Positions 5,659 through 5,687 of a DNA stretch of 5,687 nt are shown here, piece by piece. The stretch covers positions 1 to 5,687 of the forward strand of contig JACIXM010000399.1 of assembly GCA_014360395.1 (NCBI GenBank), written 5' to 3'. Every line of letters begins with the position of its first letter. The first letter of the stretch is position 1. The position numbers were made by a program, and so were the translations under genes. The notes under the pieces are model-generated. The model did not search any database. It was not told the DNA's origin and saw nothing but the letters and a program-made list of their open reading frames with translations. This DNA comes from Actinotalea sp. GTDB lineage: Bacteria; Actinomycetota; Actinomycetes; Actinomycetales; Cellulomonadaceae.

Positions 5659-5687
5659 GCGCCGCGCCGGGGCACCGCCGCCCCAGA

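Noticed and set aside
5639..5687. Leaderless plus-strand gene starting at the GTG at 5639
   Set aside because: The possible -10 (TAGGAC) ends only one base before the GTG, too close for it to be the transcript's first codon, and only 16 low-complexity codons are visible.

Overview
The window is a strongly GC-rich stretch of bacterial chromosome. Codon third positions are nearly all G or C, some starts are GTG, and the -10 candidates fit TAnnnT. This points to a high-GC actinomycete; a Micrococcales-type organism such as a Cellulomonas relative is my best guess, but no taxonomic marker gene is present. No mobile element, CRISPR array, rRNA or tRNA was found.

Layout. (1) Positions 2-2065, minus strand: the first 688 codons of a large STAND-type ATPase regulator of the MalT/LuxR (LAL) class. 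Its C-terminal end, where a LuxR helix-turn-helix would be expected, lies beyond the left edge. (2) Positions 2066-2351: a divergent control region with a promoter candidate for the regulator, a hairpin in its leader, a perfect 12-bp inverted repeat and a short direct repeat. (3) Positions 2352-4298, plus strand: a complete class III alkylsulfatase (SdsA1/YjcS type) of 648 residues with all metal-binding motifs intact. (4) Positions 4318-4554, plus strand: a 78-residue small protein with a very strong ribosome binding site 19 nt behind the sulfatase, almost certainly in the same operon. (5) Positions 4555-4872: a non-coding convergent gap with two strong hairpins, one suited to end each flanking transcript. 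(6) Positions 4873-5418, minus strand: a DUF421 (YetF/YcaP-type) membrane protein of 181 residues from the chosen GTG start. (7) Positions 5419-5687: non-coding as far as I can tell, with a 9-bp hairpin and a less GC-rich patch that may hold a promoter.

Working model (inference): the large regulator senses an alkyl sulfate or a related signal and controls the divergent sulfatase plus small-protein operon, probably through the palindrome in the shared control region. The sulfatase would release sulfate and an alcohol from primary alkyl sulfates such as SDS. It has no evident signal peptide, unlike secreted SdsA1, so it probably works in the cytoplasm. The DUF421 gene looks like an independent, convergent neighbour. 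The least-described elements are the 78-residue protein and the 2169-2205 palindrome.
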